A stretch of 64,000 bases of DNA from Corynebacterium pseudogenitalium (GTDB lineage: Bacteria > Actinomycetota > Actinomycetes > Mycobacteriales > Mycobacteriaceae), in contig NZ_CP072934.1 in the NCBI RefSeq assembly GCF_024453815.1, forward strand, positions 1,488,001 through 1,552,000, read 5' to 3'. A program made the translations under genes and the position numbers. Below, piece after piece: positions 48,001 to 57,011 of this stretch. Numbering within the stretch: position 1 is the stretch's first letter; every line of letters starts with the position of its first letter. Under the pieces are notes generated by a model, which saw nothing but the letters and a program-made list of their open reading frames with translations, was not told the origin of the DNA and did not search any database.

Positions 48001-48285
48001 GTCCCAACCAAACACGCGCGGAACGTAGTAACCAGCCATCGTGCGGTAGCGTGGCACGATGTCCTTGACGTAGCCCGTCAGCAAGTGGCCGTAGTGTGGC
48101 AAACCGTTGGCGAACGGAGGGCCGTCGTTAAACACATATTCTTCGCAGTCTTCGCGCTGCTTCAGCGATGCCTGGAACGTATCATCCTCGTTCCAGTACT
48201 TCAGTACCTGCTCCTCCATTTTTGGAAACGCGGCACTTCCCCCGGTCAGATCTACCTTTGGGTAGACACTTCCGACCTTGCTCAT
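45097..48285 (-). CDS. ileS: Isoleucyl-tRNA synthetase (type 2, eukaryote-like)
   Basis: IleRS charges tRNA-Ile. The 1062-residue protein has the class I HIGH motif as [16 protein letters not shown] (about 52–67) and KMSKS as [15 protein letters not shown]. The GLPHYGH form and [12 protein letters not shown] are typical of the type-2, eukaryote/archaea-like IleRS found in actinobacteria. An editing (CP1) domain lies between, about 195–400 ([14 protein letters not shown]). The start is ATG 48285 with AAGGAG eight bases upstream; an in-frame GTG seven codons earlier is spurious. Expression is probably set by the T-box leader directly upstream. dinB follows seven bases downstream. Confidence 0.96.
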   Translation of the reverse strand: MSKVGSVYPKVDLTGGSAAFPKMEEQVLKYWNEDDTFQASLKQREDCEEYVFNDGPPFANGLPHYGHLLTGYVKDIVPRYRTMAGYYVPRVFGWDCHGLPAELEAEKQLGIKDKAEIENMGLAQFNEYCAKSVMHYADEWKEYVTRQARWVDFDNGYKTMELPYMESVMWAFKTLYDKGLIYQGFRVLPYSWAEHTPLSNQETRLDDSYRNRQDPTVTVTMPFTGGREGFAAAETWKQHPELHDAAAIAWTTTPWTLPSNLALAVHPDVEYSLVRVGADGEEVVVGKKLLLATELIGAYAKELGEEREVVATFKGSELEGLEYEPVFDYFRDQEKAFMVLNADYVTTEDGTGVVHQAPAFGEDDMYTCQEYGIDLVIPVDADGKFTSLVPEYAGKLVFDANRDIIRDLRAKHRVVRDQTIEHSYPHSWRSGEPLIYMALPAWFVKVTEFRDRMVELNQEIDWIPSHIRDGQFGKWLEGARDWNISRTRYWGSPVPAWVSDNPEYPRVDVYGSLEELEKDFGVRPKSLHRPDIDELVRPNPDDPTGKSMMRRVPDVLDCWFDSGSMPFAQYHYPFENVEEHDARQPADFIVEYSGQSRGWFYVQHVLATALFDRPAYKKVVAHGIVLGNDGLKMSKSKGNYPNVNEVFDRDGSDAMRWFLMSSPILRGGNLIVTEQGIREGVRHALLPIWNAYTFLQLYSSEEAKFSVDSQDVLDRYILAKTHDLVAAVKEALDDTRIADACDEVRRFADSLTNWYVRRSRDRFWAGQEEHPEAFDTLYTVLEILTRVTAPLLPYISEVIWRGLTGGRSVHLADFPSADAIPADPALVSAMDATRAVCSAASSVRKSKKLRNRLPLPKLTVALAGSDQLQDFASVIKDEVNVKEVVLTDDVDSVGSFEVVVNAKVAGPTLGRDVQRAIKNVKAGNYVREGENVVVDGDIVLTPELYTERLVAEDPTSTARVDATDAVVGLVVLDTELTEELEAEGWAADVIRGLQDARKQEGYEVSDRISVQLCVPSDKVEWAQRHAEHIAHETLATSFEIVETLNGEAHSIHEGVSAAIAKQ

Positions 48286-48306
48286 CTCCGTCTCTCCTTC
48301 ACGCAC

Positions 48307-48546
48307 AATGCTTACCTTGTCACAGGGACGCAGCGAACAACGCCACGCGGTACCACCCTGCTTGAAGTCCGCCGTGAGACGAACTTCCGCTTCATTTGCG
48401 GTGAAAGAAATAACGCTTCCTAATTACGTCCGGTTCTACTAAGCAATAGCGCGCTGTAGCGCAACAGCTGTTCTTCCGGAAACGCTCCCCGATGATGGTC
48501 GGATCATCACGCGCTACCGCACCACCAGGTGGTGAAGCACGTAGCT
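48307..48546 (-). promoter_or_regulatory. T-box leader of ileS
   Basis: Read on the minus strand, the 260-base leader carries the T-box core GGGTGGTACCGCG (complement of 48346–48358) about 60 bases before the ileS ATG, where the UGG bases pair with the tRNA acceptor end. Upstream (complement of about 48480–48515) a hairpin GATGATCCGACCATCATC holds the Ile codon ATC, followed by GGGGAGCGTTTCCGGAAG, the sequence typical after the short stem I of actinobacterial ileS T-boxes. No T-tract terminator is present, so control of translation is likely. CGTCTC (complement of 48376–48381) can pair with GAGACG (complement of 48289–48294) next to the ribosome site. Confidence 0.88.
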
Positions 48547-48552
48547 TGTCTC

Positions 48553-48558
48553 ATTCTA
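48553..48558 (-). promoter_or_regulatory. -10 element of the ileS T-box transcript
   Basis: TAGAAT on the minus strand; transcription would begin about 48545. A weak -35 TTGCCA stands 19 bases upstream (complement of 48578–48583). Confidence 0.5.
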
Positions 48559-48586
48559 GCCCTTTGTCCCCCAGAAATGGCAACAA

Positions 48587-48612
48587 CCACCACTCACCGC
48601 AGTGAATGGTGG
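48587..48612 (-). terminator. Terminator of wag31
   Basis: Inverted repeat CCACCACTCAC (48587–48597) with GTGAATGGTGG (48602–48612), one mismatch, loop CGCA. On the minus strand it is followed by TTGTTGCCATTTC. It lies 18 bases after the wag31 stop and just upstream of the ileS promoter. Together with the T-box it accounts for the 323 bases between ileS and wag31. Confidence 0.6.
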
Positions 48613-48629
48613 CTGATGTTTGAAAGAAA

Positions 48630-49646
48630 CTACTTATTGCCAGCGTCGCCGCTCGGAGCGGACGTGCCACGGGTCTCAAGCTCCTCCAGCTGGGACTCGA
48701 GCAGTGTGCGCAGGCGAGTGCGGTACTCGCGCTCGAAGGTGCGCAGCTCAGCGATGCGGTTCTCGAGGGCGGTCTGCTGCTGCTTCACCGTGTTCATGAT
48801 CTCGGTGTGCTTACGCTCAGCCTCGGTGCGCAGCTTCGTTGCCTGCTCCTCAGCCTGGCGAATCTGCGCCTCAGCGCGCGAGTTAGCTTCGTTGGTGGTT
48901 TCCTCAGCCTTCTTCTCGGCGTCTGCAACGAGCTGCTGTGCACGAGCCTCAGCCGACTGCTTCGTCTCAGCAGCCTTACGCTCAGCCGCCTGGATCTGCT
49001 CGCGGGAATGCGTCTCTGCCTCAGACAGCTGCTTCTTCGAGCGTGCCTCGGCATCTGCCAGCTGACGCTCTGCGGAACCACGGGCCTCGTCGAGCATCGA
49101 GCGGGCCTCTGCCTGCGCGTCGTTGGTGAGGCGGTCTGCCATCTCCTGCGCGAGCCCAAGCACCTTCGCCGCCTGCATGTGCGTATCGGCGGATGCTGCA
49201 TTCTGGTCGACAGCCGCAGCCTGCTGCGGTGCGGCGGCAGCCTTTGGCGCCTGCTTAGCCTGCTTTGCAGCCTGCTCCGCGTCCTGGCGAGCCTTTGCCG
49301 CTTCCTGCTTCGCAGCCTGAGCATCCTTCTCAGCCGCTACCTTTGCCTCCTGCGCAGCACGGAGCTTCTGCTCGTACTCAGCACGAACCTTCTTCTCAAC
49401 TCGCTTTTCAATCTCAGCTTCGTCGACATCGCTGGACGCGGCCGCAGGAGCAACCGGGGCAGCAGACCCACCAGCACCGAGCTCTTCGACACGGGCCCGA
49501 AGGTCATCGTTCTCATCTTGCAGTTGCGCAAGCGTGTCTTCCACGAGGTCCAGGAACTGGTCAACCTCGTCCTCGTTGTAGCCCCGCTTACCAATTGGTG
49601 GTTTGCTGAAAGCGACATTGTGCACGTCTGCTGGTGTCAGCGGCAT
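48630..49646 (-). CDS. wag31: DivIVA-family polar growth protein Wag31
   Basis: Wag31 marks curved membrane at the cell poles and directs apical growth in corynebacteria. 338 residues. The N-terminal DivIVA domain has [34 protein letters not shown], followed by a coiled coil (about 30–60). An Ala/Gln/Lys-rich middle (about 65–160) is followed by a second long coiled coil to about 325. The frame is unusually rich in Ala, Glu and Gln. Start ATG 49646 with AAGGGA nearby. It is not linked by a short gap to yggT; the 272-base gap between contains its promoter region and the yggT terminator. Confidence 0.95.
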   Translation of the reverse strand: MPLTPADVHNVAFSKPPIGKRGYNEDEVDQFLDLVEDTLAQLQDENDDLRARVEELGAGGSAAPVAPAAASSDVDEAEIEKRVEKKVRAEYEQKLRAAQEAKVAAEKDAQAAKQEAAKARQDAEQAAKQAKQAPKAAAAPQQAAAVDQNAASADTHMQAAKVLGLAQEMADRLTNDAQAEARSMLDEARGSAERQLADAEARSKKQLSEAETHSREQIQAAERKAAETKQSAEARAQQLVADAEKKAEETTNEANSRAEAQIRQAEEQATKLRTEAERKHTEIMNTVKQQQTALENRIAELRTFEREYRTRLRTLLESQLEELETRGTSAPSGDAGNK

Positions 49647-49672
49647 TGGCGTTCCCTTCGATGTCGATATTG

Positions 49673-49692
49673 TGTCCGCAATGTCGCGAACA
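49673..49692. repeat. Imperfect inverted repeat upstream of wag31
   Basis: TGTCCGC (49673–49679) and GCGAACA (49686–49692), six of seven positions complementary, six-base centre. It lies 26–46 bases before the wag31 ATG, so in the leader or promoter. The rest of the gap up to 49875 shows only AT-rich sequence with no confident promoter. Confidence 0.3.
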
Positions 49693-49875
49693 CAGATTGC
49701 CTCCCACGCTACGGGAAGCGAACCCTAAAATCTAATAGTTCGTCATTCTTTTATCGATCCATAGTAACGCATAGGTTCACACGCACCAGGCATCACCGCC
49801 AGTTATACCCCTTTTCTGCCCCCGATGCCCAATAATTGATGTCGATCCGGGCATAAATTACGGGAAAATTAAGCA

Positions 49876-49901
49876 AAAAGGCACCTACCAATGTAGGTGC
49901 C
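49876..49901 (-). terminator. Terminator downstream of the yggT gene
   Basis: Perfect nine-bp stem GGCACCTAC (49880–49888) with GTAGGTGCC (49893–49901), loop CAAT. On the minus strand it is followed by TTTTTGC, making a good terminator for the ftsZ–yggT direction. Confidence 0.85.
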
Positions 49902-49918
49902 TCAATCCAAGCTCACTA

Positions 49919-50212
49919 TTACAACATGGTGACCCGTACCAGCATCTGGAGCAGCATAATCGCCACGAACAGTACGATCACACTGACGTCTATCCCAACG
50001 CCGCCACTCATACGCATGGGCGGAATGAGTTTGCGGAAGAACTTCACAGGCGGGTCCGTGACCACGAACATGCCTTCCGCAACGACCATAAACCAACTTG
50101 GTGGATCAAACTGCTTCGAGAAGGATTGCACCATCTCGACAATGATGCGGACGACCACAATCAGGGAGTACAACCCAAGCGCAGCGTAAAGAATTGCTCC
50201 TAATAAAGACAC
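49919..50212 (-). CDS. YggT-family membrane protein
   Basis: A 97-residue protein with two membrane segments (about 5–25 and 72–94) around a conserved loop that includes FDPPSWFMVVAEGMFVVTDPPVKFFRKLIPP, the YggT signature (dP...P...RRxIPP). Genes of this family are found between sepF and divIVA in many Gram-positive bacteria and are thought to help in envelope or division functions. It ends in a terminator. The start of sepF lies 51 bases away upstream on the strand. Confidence 0.92.
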   Translation of the reverse strand: MSLLGAILYAALGLYSLIVVVRIIVEMVQSFSKQFDPPSWFMVVAEGMFVVTDPPVKFFRKLIPPMRMSGGVGIDVSVIVLFVAIMLLQMLVRVTML

Positions 50213-50262
50213 GGGTCACACACTACCTGTTCTTCTTGATGTTTCGCAGAGCTGGACGTCGA

Positions 50263-50751
50263 TTAGCGAAGACGCGCTGTGTGCTGCAGCTCAACTTCGG
50301 TCAAACGGGCGTTTTCCGGAACGATCGCGAAGACTCGTCGGCGGGTCTCAACGCCCCTGCTCAGGTTGTACATGTTGCCACGAAGTGCGAAGCACAGACC
50401 AGCGGCAAAGTCGACGATGCGCTTTGCATCGTGGGGGTCGAGATCCGTCAGCTCCATAATCACGGCATCGCCATCACGGAACGGCTCGCCGATATCCTTC
50501 GCATCGTTGTAATTGCGCGGAGCAGTGGACACGACCTGGGGAGTGTAGGACTTCGGTGCGCGATCCGCGTAGTCACGGGTAGCTGAGGAGCGGTAGCGGT
50601 CCTCGCTGCCGTACTCAGATGTGCGCGAAGGTCTCGTCGATTCCTCGCGAGTGTTCTCGCGCTCGTCGTATTGCACTTCATCGAAGTAGGGGTCATCTTC
50701 GTTGAACGGGCCAAGACCGAAAAATTCTTTCGCGCTGCCGATAATAGACAT
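50263..50751 (-). CDS. sepF: Cell division protein SepF
   Basis: SepF links FtsZ to the membrane, which matters here because no FtsA is encoded in this cluster. 162 residues: an N-terminal amphipathic helix (MSIIGSAKEFFGLG), an acidic and Arg-rich linker (about 15–80, ERENTREESTRPSRTS), then the conserved core from about 90: VIMELTDLDPHDAKRIVDFAAGLCFALRGNM. The last residues VFAIVPENARL complete the family. ATG 50751 has GAGGAG seven bases upstream. Confidence 0.95.
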   Translation of the reverse strand: MSIIGSAKEFFGLGPFNEDDPYFDEVQYDERENTREESTRPSRTSEYGSEDRYRSSATRDYADRAPKSYTPQVVSTAPRNYNDAKDIGEPFRDGDAVIMELTDLDPHDAKRIVDFAAGLCFALRGNMYNLSRGVETRRRVFAIVPENARLTEVELQHTARLR

Positions 50752-50822
50752 CTGGGTGCTCCTCGTTTGTTGCCTGTGCTGACGGGGCAGAAATTACCTC
50801 TATGTAATTCCGGATTAGGTTT

Positions 50823-51536
50823 TTAGACTACGGGCCTCGGCCCCATCACCGCCGTTCCGACACGCACGACATCCGAGCCATGCGCGATGGCTTCTTCAAA
50901 GTCCGCGGACATCCCCGCCGAGAAACGCAGGGGCCGCCCAAGCTTGGCCGCGTAGGTGTCTCGCAGCTCGCGGACCTGGTCGAATACCTCGCTGGCGTTT
51001 GCATCTAGCGGTGGCACAACCATAAACCCGTCGAACTGGAGGTGCTCAGCCCCCTCGAGCGCTTCAACCAACTCGGCGATCTTCTCCACCGCGACACCGC
51101 CACGGCTTTCGTCGCCGTCTGCAGAAACCTGAACAAGGCACGGCAGGATTTCGGACGTCCGATCACCCCGCTCAAGGGCGAGCGCCATGCCACGCTCGAG
51201 TCCCTTCGCCAACTTCAAGGAATCCACCGAGTGAACCTCACTCGCCCATCGCGCCACTGCGTTCGCCTTCTTCGACTGGATCTGCCCGATCATCGCGATA
51301 CCACAGTCGACCCCGTGCTCGCGCAGAGTCGCGACCTTGGCGCTCGCTTCCTGCTCGCGGTTCTCCCCCACCAGGCGAATACCTTCCGCGGCAAGTACCT
51401 CAATCGACGAGCACGGGTGAAACTTCGTCACTGGTAGCAGTTCCACGCTTCCCGGCTCGCGACCCGCGGCACGCTCCGCGGAGCGGATACGCTCCTGCAC
51501 CTTGGCAAGGTTGCTTGCAATATCAGTTGTGCTCAT
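50823..51536 (-). CDS. YggS-family PLP-binding protein
   Basis: A 237-residue PLP homeostasis protein (YggS/PROSC). The PLP lysine is in LLPVTKFHP (about 33–41), followed by VGENREQEASAKV (family: GENRVQE), MIGQIQSKKAN, and at the C-terminal side SADFEEAIAHGSDVVRVGTAVMG. It has no catalytic role of its own; it carries and delivers PLP. It begins next to the pgeF stop (51537) with the two genes abutting, so they are cotranslated; sepF follows downstream. Confidence 0.94.
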   Translation of the reverse strand: MSTTDIASNLAKVQERIRSAERAAGREPGSVELLPVTKFHPCSSIEVLAAEGIRLVGENREQEASAKVATLREHGVDCGIAMIGQIQSKKANAVARWASEVHSVDSLKLAKGLERGMALALERGDRTSEILPCLVQVSADGDESRGGVAVEKIAELVEALEGAEHLQFDGFMVVPPLDANASEVFDQVRELRDTYAAKLGRPLRFSAGMSADFEEAIAHGSDVVRVGTAVMGPRPVV

Positions 51537-52277
51537 TTATTTCACTCCAGTTAGCCAAATAACGCCTGCTTGGCGCCCAGTTGTGGATTCTCTCCGGTAC
51601 GAAAAGAAGTCCTCGTCCGCGATGGTATCGCGCGGATCTACGTCAATTCGCTGCACACCGAGCTCCGTGAGCTGGCGCCGGATACCGGCACGGATGTCAA
51701 GCCCAGTGGTCCCTGCATGCGTAGTGGTCCGGGAGCCTGGCAGCTTGCGCTCAACATCCGCTGCCATATCAGCGGGCACTTCGTATGACGCTCCCGCAGC
51801 TGCAGGGCCGAGCAGCGCCTGCATCTGTGAAGGCTGAGCACCCAGGTCACGCATTGTTTCAACGGTCTTCTTCACGATGCCGTTTCGCGCCCCAAGACGC
51901 CCAGCGTGCACCGCGGCAATCACTCCAGCGACGGGGTCTGCCAACAGCACCGGCGTACAGTCAGCGACCAGCACGCACAGGGCGAGGTTCGGGGTCGTGG
52001 TTACGATGGCATCAGAAGCCTCGACAGGCTCAGACTGCGGCCCGTCCACGACCGTCACGTTCGGCGTGTGGAGCTGCTCCATCCACACGAAGCGCCCCGC
52101 ATCTACCCCGAGCAGCGACGCCAACCGCGCGCGGTTCGCGCGTACGGCCTCCGGGTCATCCCCGACGTGCAGCGCAAGATTGAAAGAGTCGTATGGGGAC
52201 AACGACGCCCCGCCCGCACGGCTTGTAAACACCATGCGGACGGGGCGTTGTTCTACGTCGAGAAGAGAGTCAGTCAT
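51537..52277 (-). CDS. pgeF: Laccase-domain purine/peptidoglycan-editing factor family protein (YfiH/YlmD)
   Basis: A 246-residue protein of the DUF152/laccase-domain family, related to E. coli PgeF (YfiH), which removes wrongly used L-serine from peptidoglycan precursors and has also been shown in some relatives to act on purine nucleosides. Metal/active-site pieces: MEQLHTPNVTVVDG with the first His (about 73–86), CVLVADCTPVLLADP, and AAVHAGRLGARNGIV (about 118–132, His and Cys of the site). It sits between ftsZ and yggS, ten bases after ftsZ. Confidence 0.9.
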   Translation of the reverse strand: MTDSLLDVEQRPVRMVFTSRAGGASLSPYDSFNLALHVGDDPEAVRANRARLASLLGVDAGRFVWMEQLHTPNVTVVDGPQSEPVEASDAIVTTTPNLALCVLVADCTPVLLADPVAGVIAAVHAGRLGARNGIVKKTVETMRDLGAQPSQMQALLGPAAAGASYEVPADMAADVERKLPGSRTTTHAGTTGLDIRAGIRRQLTELGVQRIDVDPRDTIADEDFFSYRRESTTGRQAGVIWLTGVK

Positions 52278-52286
52278 GCTCCCAGA

Positions 52287-53504
52287 CTAACGCAAGAAAT
52301 CAGGGACATCGACGTCAAAATCATCGCCGCCGCGCTCCTCGCGTCCACGACGCTCATAGGAGGATTCGGACTCCCCGCCGGTGAAGAGGCCCGAGCGGTG
52401 CGGCTCGTAGCGGTGACGCGCCTGGTAGGAGTCGTCGCGTTCCGTCTCCGGAGCTCGATCCTCAAACAGTGAACCACGCGATGGAGACGGCGCCGCGCCT
52501 TCTTCCGCCGATGCGGCTGCAGCATCGACCGGCTGCTGGGCATCCGGGCGAGCGTTGGCCTTCTCGTCGAAGCCAGTTGCGATAATCGTGACGCGCACCT
52601 CGTCACCGAGGTTGTCGTCTATGATCGTGCCGAAGATGATGTTCGCGTCGTCGTCTGCCTTCTCTTCGACGATGGACGCTGCGGCACTCGTCTCGTTCAG
52701 GCCGAGATCGGAACCACCAGCAACGGAAATGAGCACGCCCTTCGCGCCCTCCATCGTGGTTTCCAGCAGTGGCGAGTTGATCGCCTGCTCCATCGCATTC
52801 ATCACGCGGTTTTCACCGCGGGAGGAGCCGACGCCCATCAGGGCGGAGCCGGCGTCGGCCATCACCGAGCGCACGTCTGCGAAGTCGACGTTAATCATGC
52901 CCGGAATGGTGATCAGGTTCGTAATACCCTGAACACCGTTGTAGAGCACCTCATCCGCAGCGCGGAATGCATCCATCATGGACAGGTCCGAATCACCCAG
53001 CTGCAACAGTCGGTCGTTCGGAATGACAATGACGGTGTCGCACACTTCCTTCAGGTTCGCGATGCCCTCGAGCGCCTGACGGGTGCGCCGCTTGCCCTCG
53101 AACGTGAACGGACGGGTGACAACGCCAATGGTCAGCGCACCCATCTTCTTCGCGATACCCGCGACAACTGGTGCAGCGCCAGTACCCGTACCGCCGCCCT
53201 CGCCAGCGGTCACGAAGACCATGTCCGAGCCCTTCAGCGACTCTTCGATTTCCTGCTTGTGATCCTCAGCGGAGGTCCGGCCAACCTCAGGGTTTGCTCC
53301 GGCGCCAAGTCCGCGAGTCGCCTCACGCCCGATGTCGAGCTTGGTGTCTGCATCCGTAAAGAGCAGTGCCTGCGAGTCCGTGTTGATCGCAACGAACTCC
53401 ACACCTTTCAGGCCCTCTTCGATCATGCGGTTGACAGCGTTAACGCCACCGCCACCGACACCGACGACGCGGATCATGGCGAGGTAGTTTGCGGGAGAGG
53501 TCAT
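52287..53504 (-). CDS. ftsZ: Cell division protein FtsZ
   Basis: The tubulin-like GTPase that forms the division ring. 405 residues. Motifs: [15 protein letters not shown] (about 13–27), the signature [15 protein letters not shown] (about 100–114), and the T7-loop region [15 protein letters not shown] with catalytic Asp. The variable linker (about 315–390, rich in Arg, Ser, Glu) precedes a conserved C-terminal peptide [12 protein letters not shown], which binds SepF and other partners. ATG 53504 is chosen; an in-frame TTG seven codons earlier has no support. Confidence 0.97.
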   Translation of the reverse strand: MTSPANYLAMIRVVGVGGGGVNAVNRMIEEGLKGVEFVAINTDSQALLFTDADTKLDIGREATRGLGAGANPEVGRTSAEDHKQEIEESLKGSDMVFVTAGEGGGTGTGAAPVVAGIAKKMGALTIGVVTRPFTFEGKRRTRQALEGIANLKEVCDTVIVIPNDRLLQLGDSDLSMMDAFRAADEVLYNGVQGITNLITIPGMINVDFADVRSVMADAGSALMGVGSSRGENRVMNAMEQAINSPLLETTMEGAKGVLISVAGGSDLGLNETSAAASIVEEKADDDANIIFGTIIDDNLGDEVRVTIIATGFDEKANARPDAQQPVDAAAASAEEGAAPSPSRGSLFEDRAPETERDDSYQARHRYEPHRSGLFTGGESESSYERRGREERGGDDFDVDVPDFLR

Positions 53505-53614
53505 GGGTAGTGTCTCGCCTTTCAAAACTTCTTAGAACTTCAACAATTGCGGTAACGCATCCCATCATGGGCGAAAACACGAAAAAATTTATTGTTTCCC
53601 TCGGCGTGTCTCGA

Positions 53615-53635
53615 CCCTAAACCTTTACTTTAGGG
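53615..53635. repeat. Hairpin-forming sequence in the ftsQ–ftsZ gap
   Basis: CCCTAAA (53615–53621) and TTTAGGG (53629–53635) around CCTTTAC. It lies in the 154-base gap before ftsZ, with AT-rich sequence (AAAAAATTTATTG on the plus strand, 53582–53595) between it and ftsZ. It is not followed by a T-tract on the minus strand, so it may be part of an RNA leader or operator; ftsZ promoters are known near here in C. glutamicum. Confidence 0.4.
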
Positions 53636-53658
53636 TTTTGACCTGGGGTTTTACACCG

Positions 53659-54402
53659 CTACCGCGCGGTAATCAGCTCCGGATTAGAAATATTGAACTC
53701 GGCGCCCTCGCGTTGCAAAACGGTTTCAAAGGCCAGTGACTTATTCGCATTGTCTTCTGAGGCGCCCCACACCACGCGGCGGTTGTCGTGTAACCGCAGC
53801 ACGAATGAGTAGCGGCCATTCGCCTCCAAAGCGGCAACTTGCGCACGCGCACCACTGCTTATCGACGCCGCGATCGCCACAGCGTCCCGCATCTGCTCCT
53901 TGTTCTCGACGTCGACCCCCACGAGCTCCATCGCCCCAACCGGCGGTTCAGCGATCAGAAAATCCTTGCCCTCAGTATCGATCAGATGCGCCCCGTCCGG
54001 CTGCTGCAAGTACGCCACTGCGACACGCTCTTTGAGGTCAACTCTCACAGTGCTTGGCCAGTCGCGGTGCACCGTGACAACGTCCACCCACGGGTCCTGC
54101 ACGATGTTCTCAGCAGCACGGCGCACCTTGACCAGCCCCATAGGCGTGCCCAGCTCAATGTCGGACTGGGCTTGCACCGCCTCGGGCGTGAGCACGTCGT
54201 TGCCATCAACAACCACACCCTTCACCGGCATCAACGGTGTAAACGGCAACGCAATTCCGCACACAGCGAGACCAGCGATGACAGCTCCCGCGATAGCGAA
54301 GCGACGCTTGCGCTTGCTCTTGCTGCGCGTTTGAGCGTCCTCATCACCAAACTCGTCGAGGTGGTCCGACTCGAAGGCTTCCTGCTCTGTCTGCTCTGTC
54401 AC
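53659..54402 (-). CDS. ftsQ: Cell division protein FtsQ
   Basis: A bitopic divisome protein, 247 residues. A cytoplasmic tail rich in acidic residues then Lys/Arg (to about residue 34), one membrane helix AGAVIAGLAVCGIALPF, and an outer POTRA domain (VKGVVVDGNDVLTPEAVQ, about 60–130), then the beta domain ending in ITAR. GTG 54402 is chosen because GGAGG lies six bases before it and it starts one base after the murC stop; the frame extends 13 codons into murC without support. Confidence 0.94.
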   Translation of the reverse strand: MTEQTEQEAFESDHLDEFGDEDAQTRSKSKRKRRFAIAGAVIAGLAVCGIALPFTPLMPVKGVVVDGNDVLTPEAVQAQSDIELGTPMGLVKVRRAAENIVQDPWVDVVTVHRDWPSTVRVDLKERVAVAYLQQPDGAHLIDTEGKDFLIAEPPVGAMELVGVDVENKEQMRDAVAIAASISSGARAQVAALEANGRYSFVLRLHDNRRVVWGASEDNANKSLAFETVLQREGAEFNISNPELITAR

Positions 54403-54403
54403 G

Positions 54404-55891
54404 CTAAACCTCCGTCTGCCGAAGTTGCGCGAGGATCTCATCGGCGAGCATTGTCACCGACCCAGCGCCCATCGTTAGGATGACGTCCCCAGGACGAACC
54501 ATTGATGCCAGTGTCACCGGTACTGCGAGGAAATTGGGCTCAAGCACTACCGGCACCGAGCTATCCATCTTGTCAGTAATGAGCCTGCTGGTCACATCTT
54601 CAACGGGCGCTTCGCGTGCGCCGAAGATGTCCAGCACCATGACGACATCCGCGAGTGAGAGGGCGTCAGCAAACTCTTGGGCAAAGTTCTGTGTGCGCGA
54701 GTACAGGTGCGGTTGGAAGCACACCACGACGCGCGCACCCTTGCCCTCAGACTCGACTTTCTCCCGCGCCGCCGTCAACACAGCGGTGACCTCGGTTGGG
54801 TGGTGCGCGTAGTCGTCGTAGACACGGGTACCTGCGAACGGCCCGTCCTCTACGAGGCCCTTAAACTCGAAGCGGCGCCGGACACCGGAGAACCCGCTCA
54901 GCCCCGCTGCAATCCGTTCAGGTTCCGCACCCGCCAGCGTCGAGGACAACAGCGCGGCCAGGGAGTTGAGCACCATGTGCCGGCCGGGGATCGACAGGCG
55001 GTAGGAGTACTCAGCAGATGCGCCGCCGGTGTTGAGTCGAGCACGCACGTCGACGTAGGAGCCGTCGATACGCTCTTCTATAACTACTGCACCTGCCGGA
55101 ATGTCTGGGTGCGCTGCAGCCGCTGCTTCAGTGCCGTAGCCGACGACGTTGATGCCGCGCTGCAATGCGCGCTCACCACAGCTTGCAGCGTGCTCGTCAT
55201 CCATACAAACGACGAGGAAACCGCCGGGCTGCACGCGATCGGCGAAGTCGTCGAACACCTTGAAGTATGCCTCGCGCGTGCCGAAGTAGTCCAGGTGGTC
55301 AGGCTCAATGTTGGTGATAACGGCGATATTTGGTTTGTAGCGAAGCAACGAAGCATCGGACTCGTCCGCCTCCGCCACGAAAATATCGCCCGCACCGTGG
55401 TGGGCATTGGTGCCGGCCTTGTTGAGCTGGCCGCCAATTGCAAAGGAAGGGTCCTCCCCCGCAGCCTGCAACGCCACCACGGTCATGGACGTCGTGGACG
55501 TCTTGCCATGCGTGCCTGCTAGCAGGAGCTGCGTGTAACCGTCCATCAACTCGCCGAGCAGATCTGAGCGGCGAATCACAGGAATCCCCTCCTCCTTCGC
55601 ACGCACCAACTCCGGATTATCTTTCGGAATCGCAGCAAAGCTGGTGACCACGACGGTCGGAAGTTGCCCCGTCAGCTCGAGGTTCGCGGCGTCGTGTCCA
55701 ACTGCGACCTGTGCACCTTGCGAGCGCAACGCACGCACTGGACGGGAGTCTTTCACATCGGACCCGGTCACTACTGCCCCGCGGTCAAGCAGGATGTGGG
55801 CGACACCGCTCATGCCAGCGCCACCGATACCAACCAGATGTACGCGGGAAAGATCCACAGAACCAGGCGCGGTGGTGTGTTCGGAAGACAT
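54404..55891 (-). CDS. murC: UDP-N-acetylmuramate–L-alanine ligase
   Basis: MurC adds L-alanine to UDP-MurNAc in the cytoplasm. 495 residues. N-terminal Rossmann domain [18 protein letters not shown] (about 16–33), ATP loop [13 protein letters not shown] (about 112–124), central EADESD and [14 protein letters not shown], and C-terminal [15 protein letters not shown] and [12 protein letters not shown] 55891 is used; the frame extends upstream through the murG end without a ribosome site. AAGGAG lies ten bases before the ATG. ftsQ follows after one base. Confidence 0.96.
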   Translation of the reverse strand: MSSEHTTAPGSVDLSRVHLVGIGGAGMSGVAHILLDRGAVVTGSDVKDSRPVRALRSQGAQVAVGHDAANLELTGQLPTVVVTSFAAIPKDNPELVRAKEEGIPVIRRSDLLGELMDGYTQLLLAGTHGKTSTTSMTVVALQAAGEDPSFAIGGQLNKAGTNAHHGAGDIFVAEADESDASLLRYKPNIAVITNIEPDHLDYFGTREAYFKVFDDFADRVQPGGFLVVCMDDEHAASCGERALQRGINVVGYGTEAAAAAHPDIPAGAVVIEERIDGSYVDVRARLNTGGASAEYSYRLSIPGRHMVLNSLAALLSSTLAGAEPERIAAGLSGFSGVRRRFEFKGLVEDGPFAGTRVYDDYAHHPTEVTAVLTAAREKVESEGKGARVVVCFQPHLYSRTQNFAQEFADALSLADVVMVLDIFGAREAPVEDVTSRLITDKMDSSVPVVLEPNFLAVPVTLASMVRPGDVILTMGAGSVTMLADEILAQLRQTEV

Positions 55892-55898
55892 GACGGTG

Positions 55899-56978
55899 TT
55901 ACTCCTTTGTGATAGTCGCAATGATCCGTGCAGCGAGATCTTCTGCCACACTACCCGCGCCAGAGTGCTCGAGCGCTTCTCGCATGCGCTGCATGTGCTC
56001 TGGCCGACCCAAAATCTCGTTGACGCTGCGGGCAAGCGCGTCTGGGGTGAGCTCGGCGTCATCGATACGCATTGCCGCCCCGGTAGCTACCAGGTGCGCC
56101 GAGTTAAGCCCCTGTTCGCCGTTGCCGTGCGGCAGTGGGATGTAAACGGCTGGCAGGCCAGCGGCTGAGTTTTCCGCCACGGTCATGGCGCCGGAGCGAC
56201 ACACAACCATGTCCGCCACGGCATACGCAGCTTCCATGTCGTCGATGTACGGCACCGCCGTGTAGCCTTCGTGTGGCTTCGGGGCGTCGTTCTTTCTGCC
56301 GTAGGCGTGCAGCACCTGGTACCCGCGCGCCGTGATGTCCTCGATGGCCCCGGCAACAGCCCGGTTGATGCTCACCGCACCCTGGGACCCACCGGTAATC
56401 AGAACCACCGGCTTGTCCGGATCAAGGTCCCACATCTTGTACCCACGCAGCGCTTTCGCTCCATCCGTATCGACGCCCACTCCCGGACGCACCGGGATCC
56501 CCACGACATCACCCGGCATCCCCGAGTTCGCCACGGCGTTAATCCCGACACCACCTAGCTTGACGCCAAGCTTATTGGCCATACCCGCCAACGCGTTCGT
56601 TTCCAAGACGAAAAATGGTAGGCGCAACGATGCCGCGGCAAGGTACGCAGACGCCGACACATAGCCACCCGTACCAAAGACTGCCTCAGCCTTTGAATCC
56701 TTCATCACCTTCCGTGTTTGGTGCACGGAACGCGCAAGTTTGAACGGTACGCCAAGAAGCTTCCATGGCTTCTTGCGCGGGATCGGCACAGGGTCAATGA
56801 GTTGAAGGTTAAAGCCGCGCGCGGGGACGATAGTGGTTTCCAGGCCACGCTCAGTTCCGAGCGCAACCACATTTGCGCCGTACTGTTCGCGAAGCACCTC
56901 GCCTACCGCGAGTGCCGGTTCAATATGGCCCGCGGTGCCTCCCCCTGCGAGCACCACTGTGTGCTGGGTCTTGTCCAT
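55899..56978 (-). CDS. murG: Lipid II synthase (UDP-GlcNAc transferase) MurG
   Basis: MurG adds GlcNAc to lipid I to give lipid II on the inner membrane face. 359 residues, two-domain GT28 fold: [18 protein letters not shown] (about 10–27), [16 protein letters not shown], the linker [17 protein letters not shown] (about 182–198), [32 protein letters not shown] with the sugar-nucleotide site (about 260–291). ATG 56978 is preferred; an upstream GTG abutting the ftsW stop lacks a ribosome site. Confidence 0.95.
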   Translation of the reverse strand: MDKTQHTVVLAGGGTAGHIEPALAVGEVLREQYGANVVALGTERGLETTIVPARGFNLQLIDPVPIPRKKPWKLLGVPFKLARSVHQTRKVMKDSKAEAVFGTGGYVSASAYLAAASLRLPFFVLETNALAGMANKLGVKLGGVGINAVANSGMPGDVVGIPVRPGVGVDTDGAKALRGYKMWDLDPDKPVVLITGGSQGAVSINRAVAGAIEDITARGYQVLHAYGRKNDAPKPHEGYTAVPYIDDMEAAYAVADMVVCRSGAMTVAENSAAGLPAVYIPLPHGNGEQGLNSAHLVATGAAMRIDDAELTPDALARSVNEILGRPEHMQRMREALEHSGAGSVAEDLAARIIATITKE

Positions 56979-57011
56979 GATGGATCCCGTCCTTTCCTTT
57001 TCGACGGCCAC

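Noticed and set aside
47221..48423. A 400-codon open frame on the plus strand opposite ileS and its T-box
   Set aside because: Antisense to IleRS and to the leader; no homologous motif and no ribosome site.
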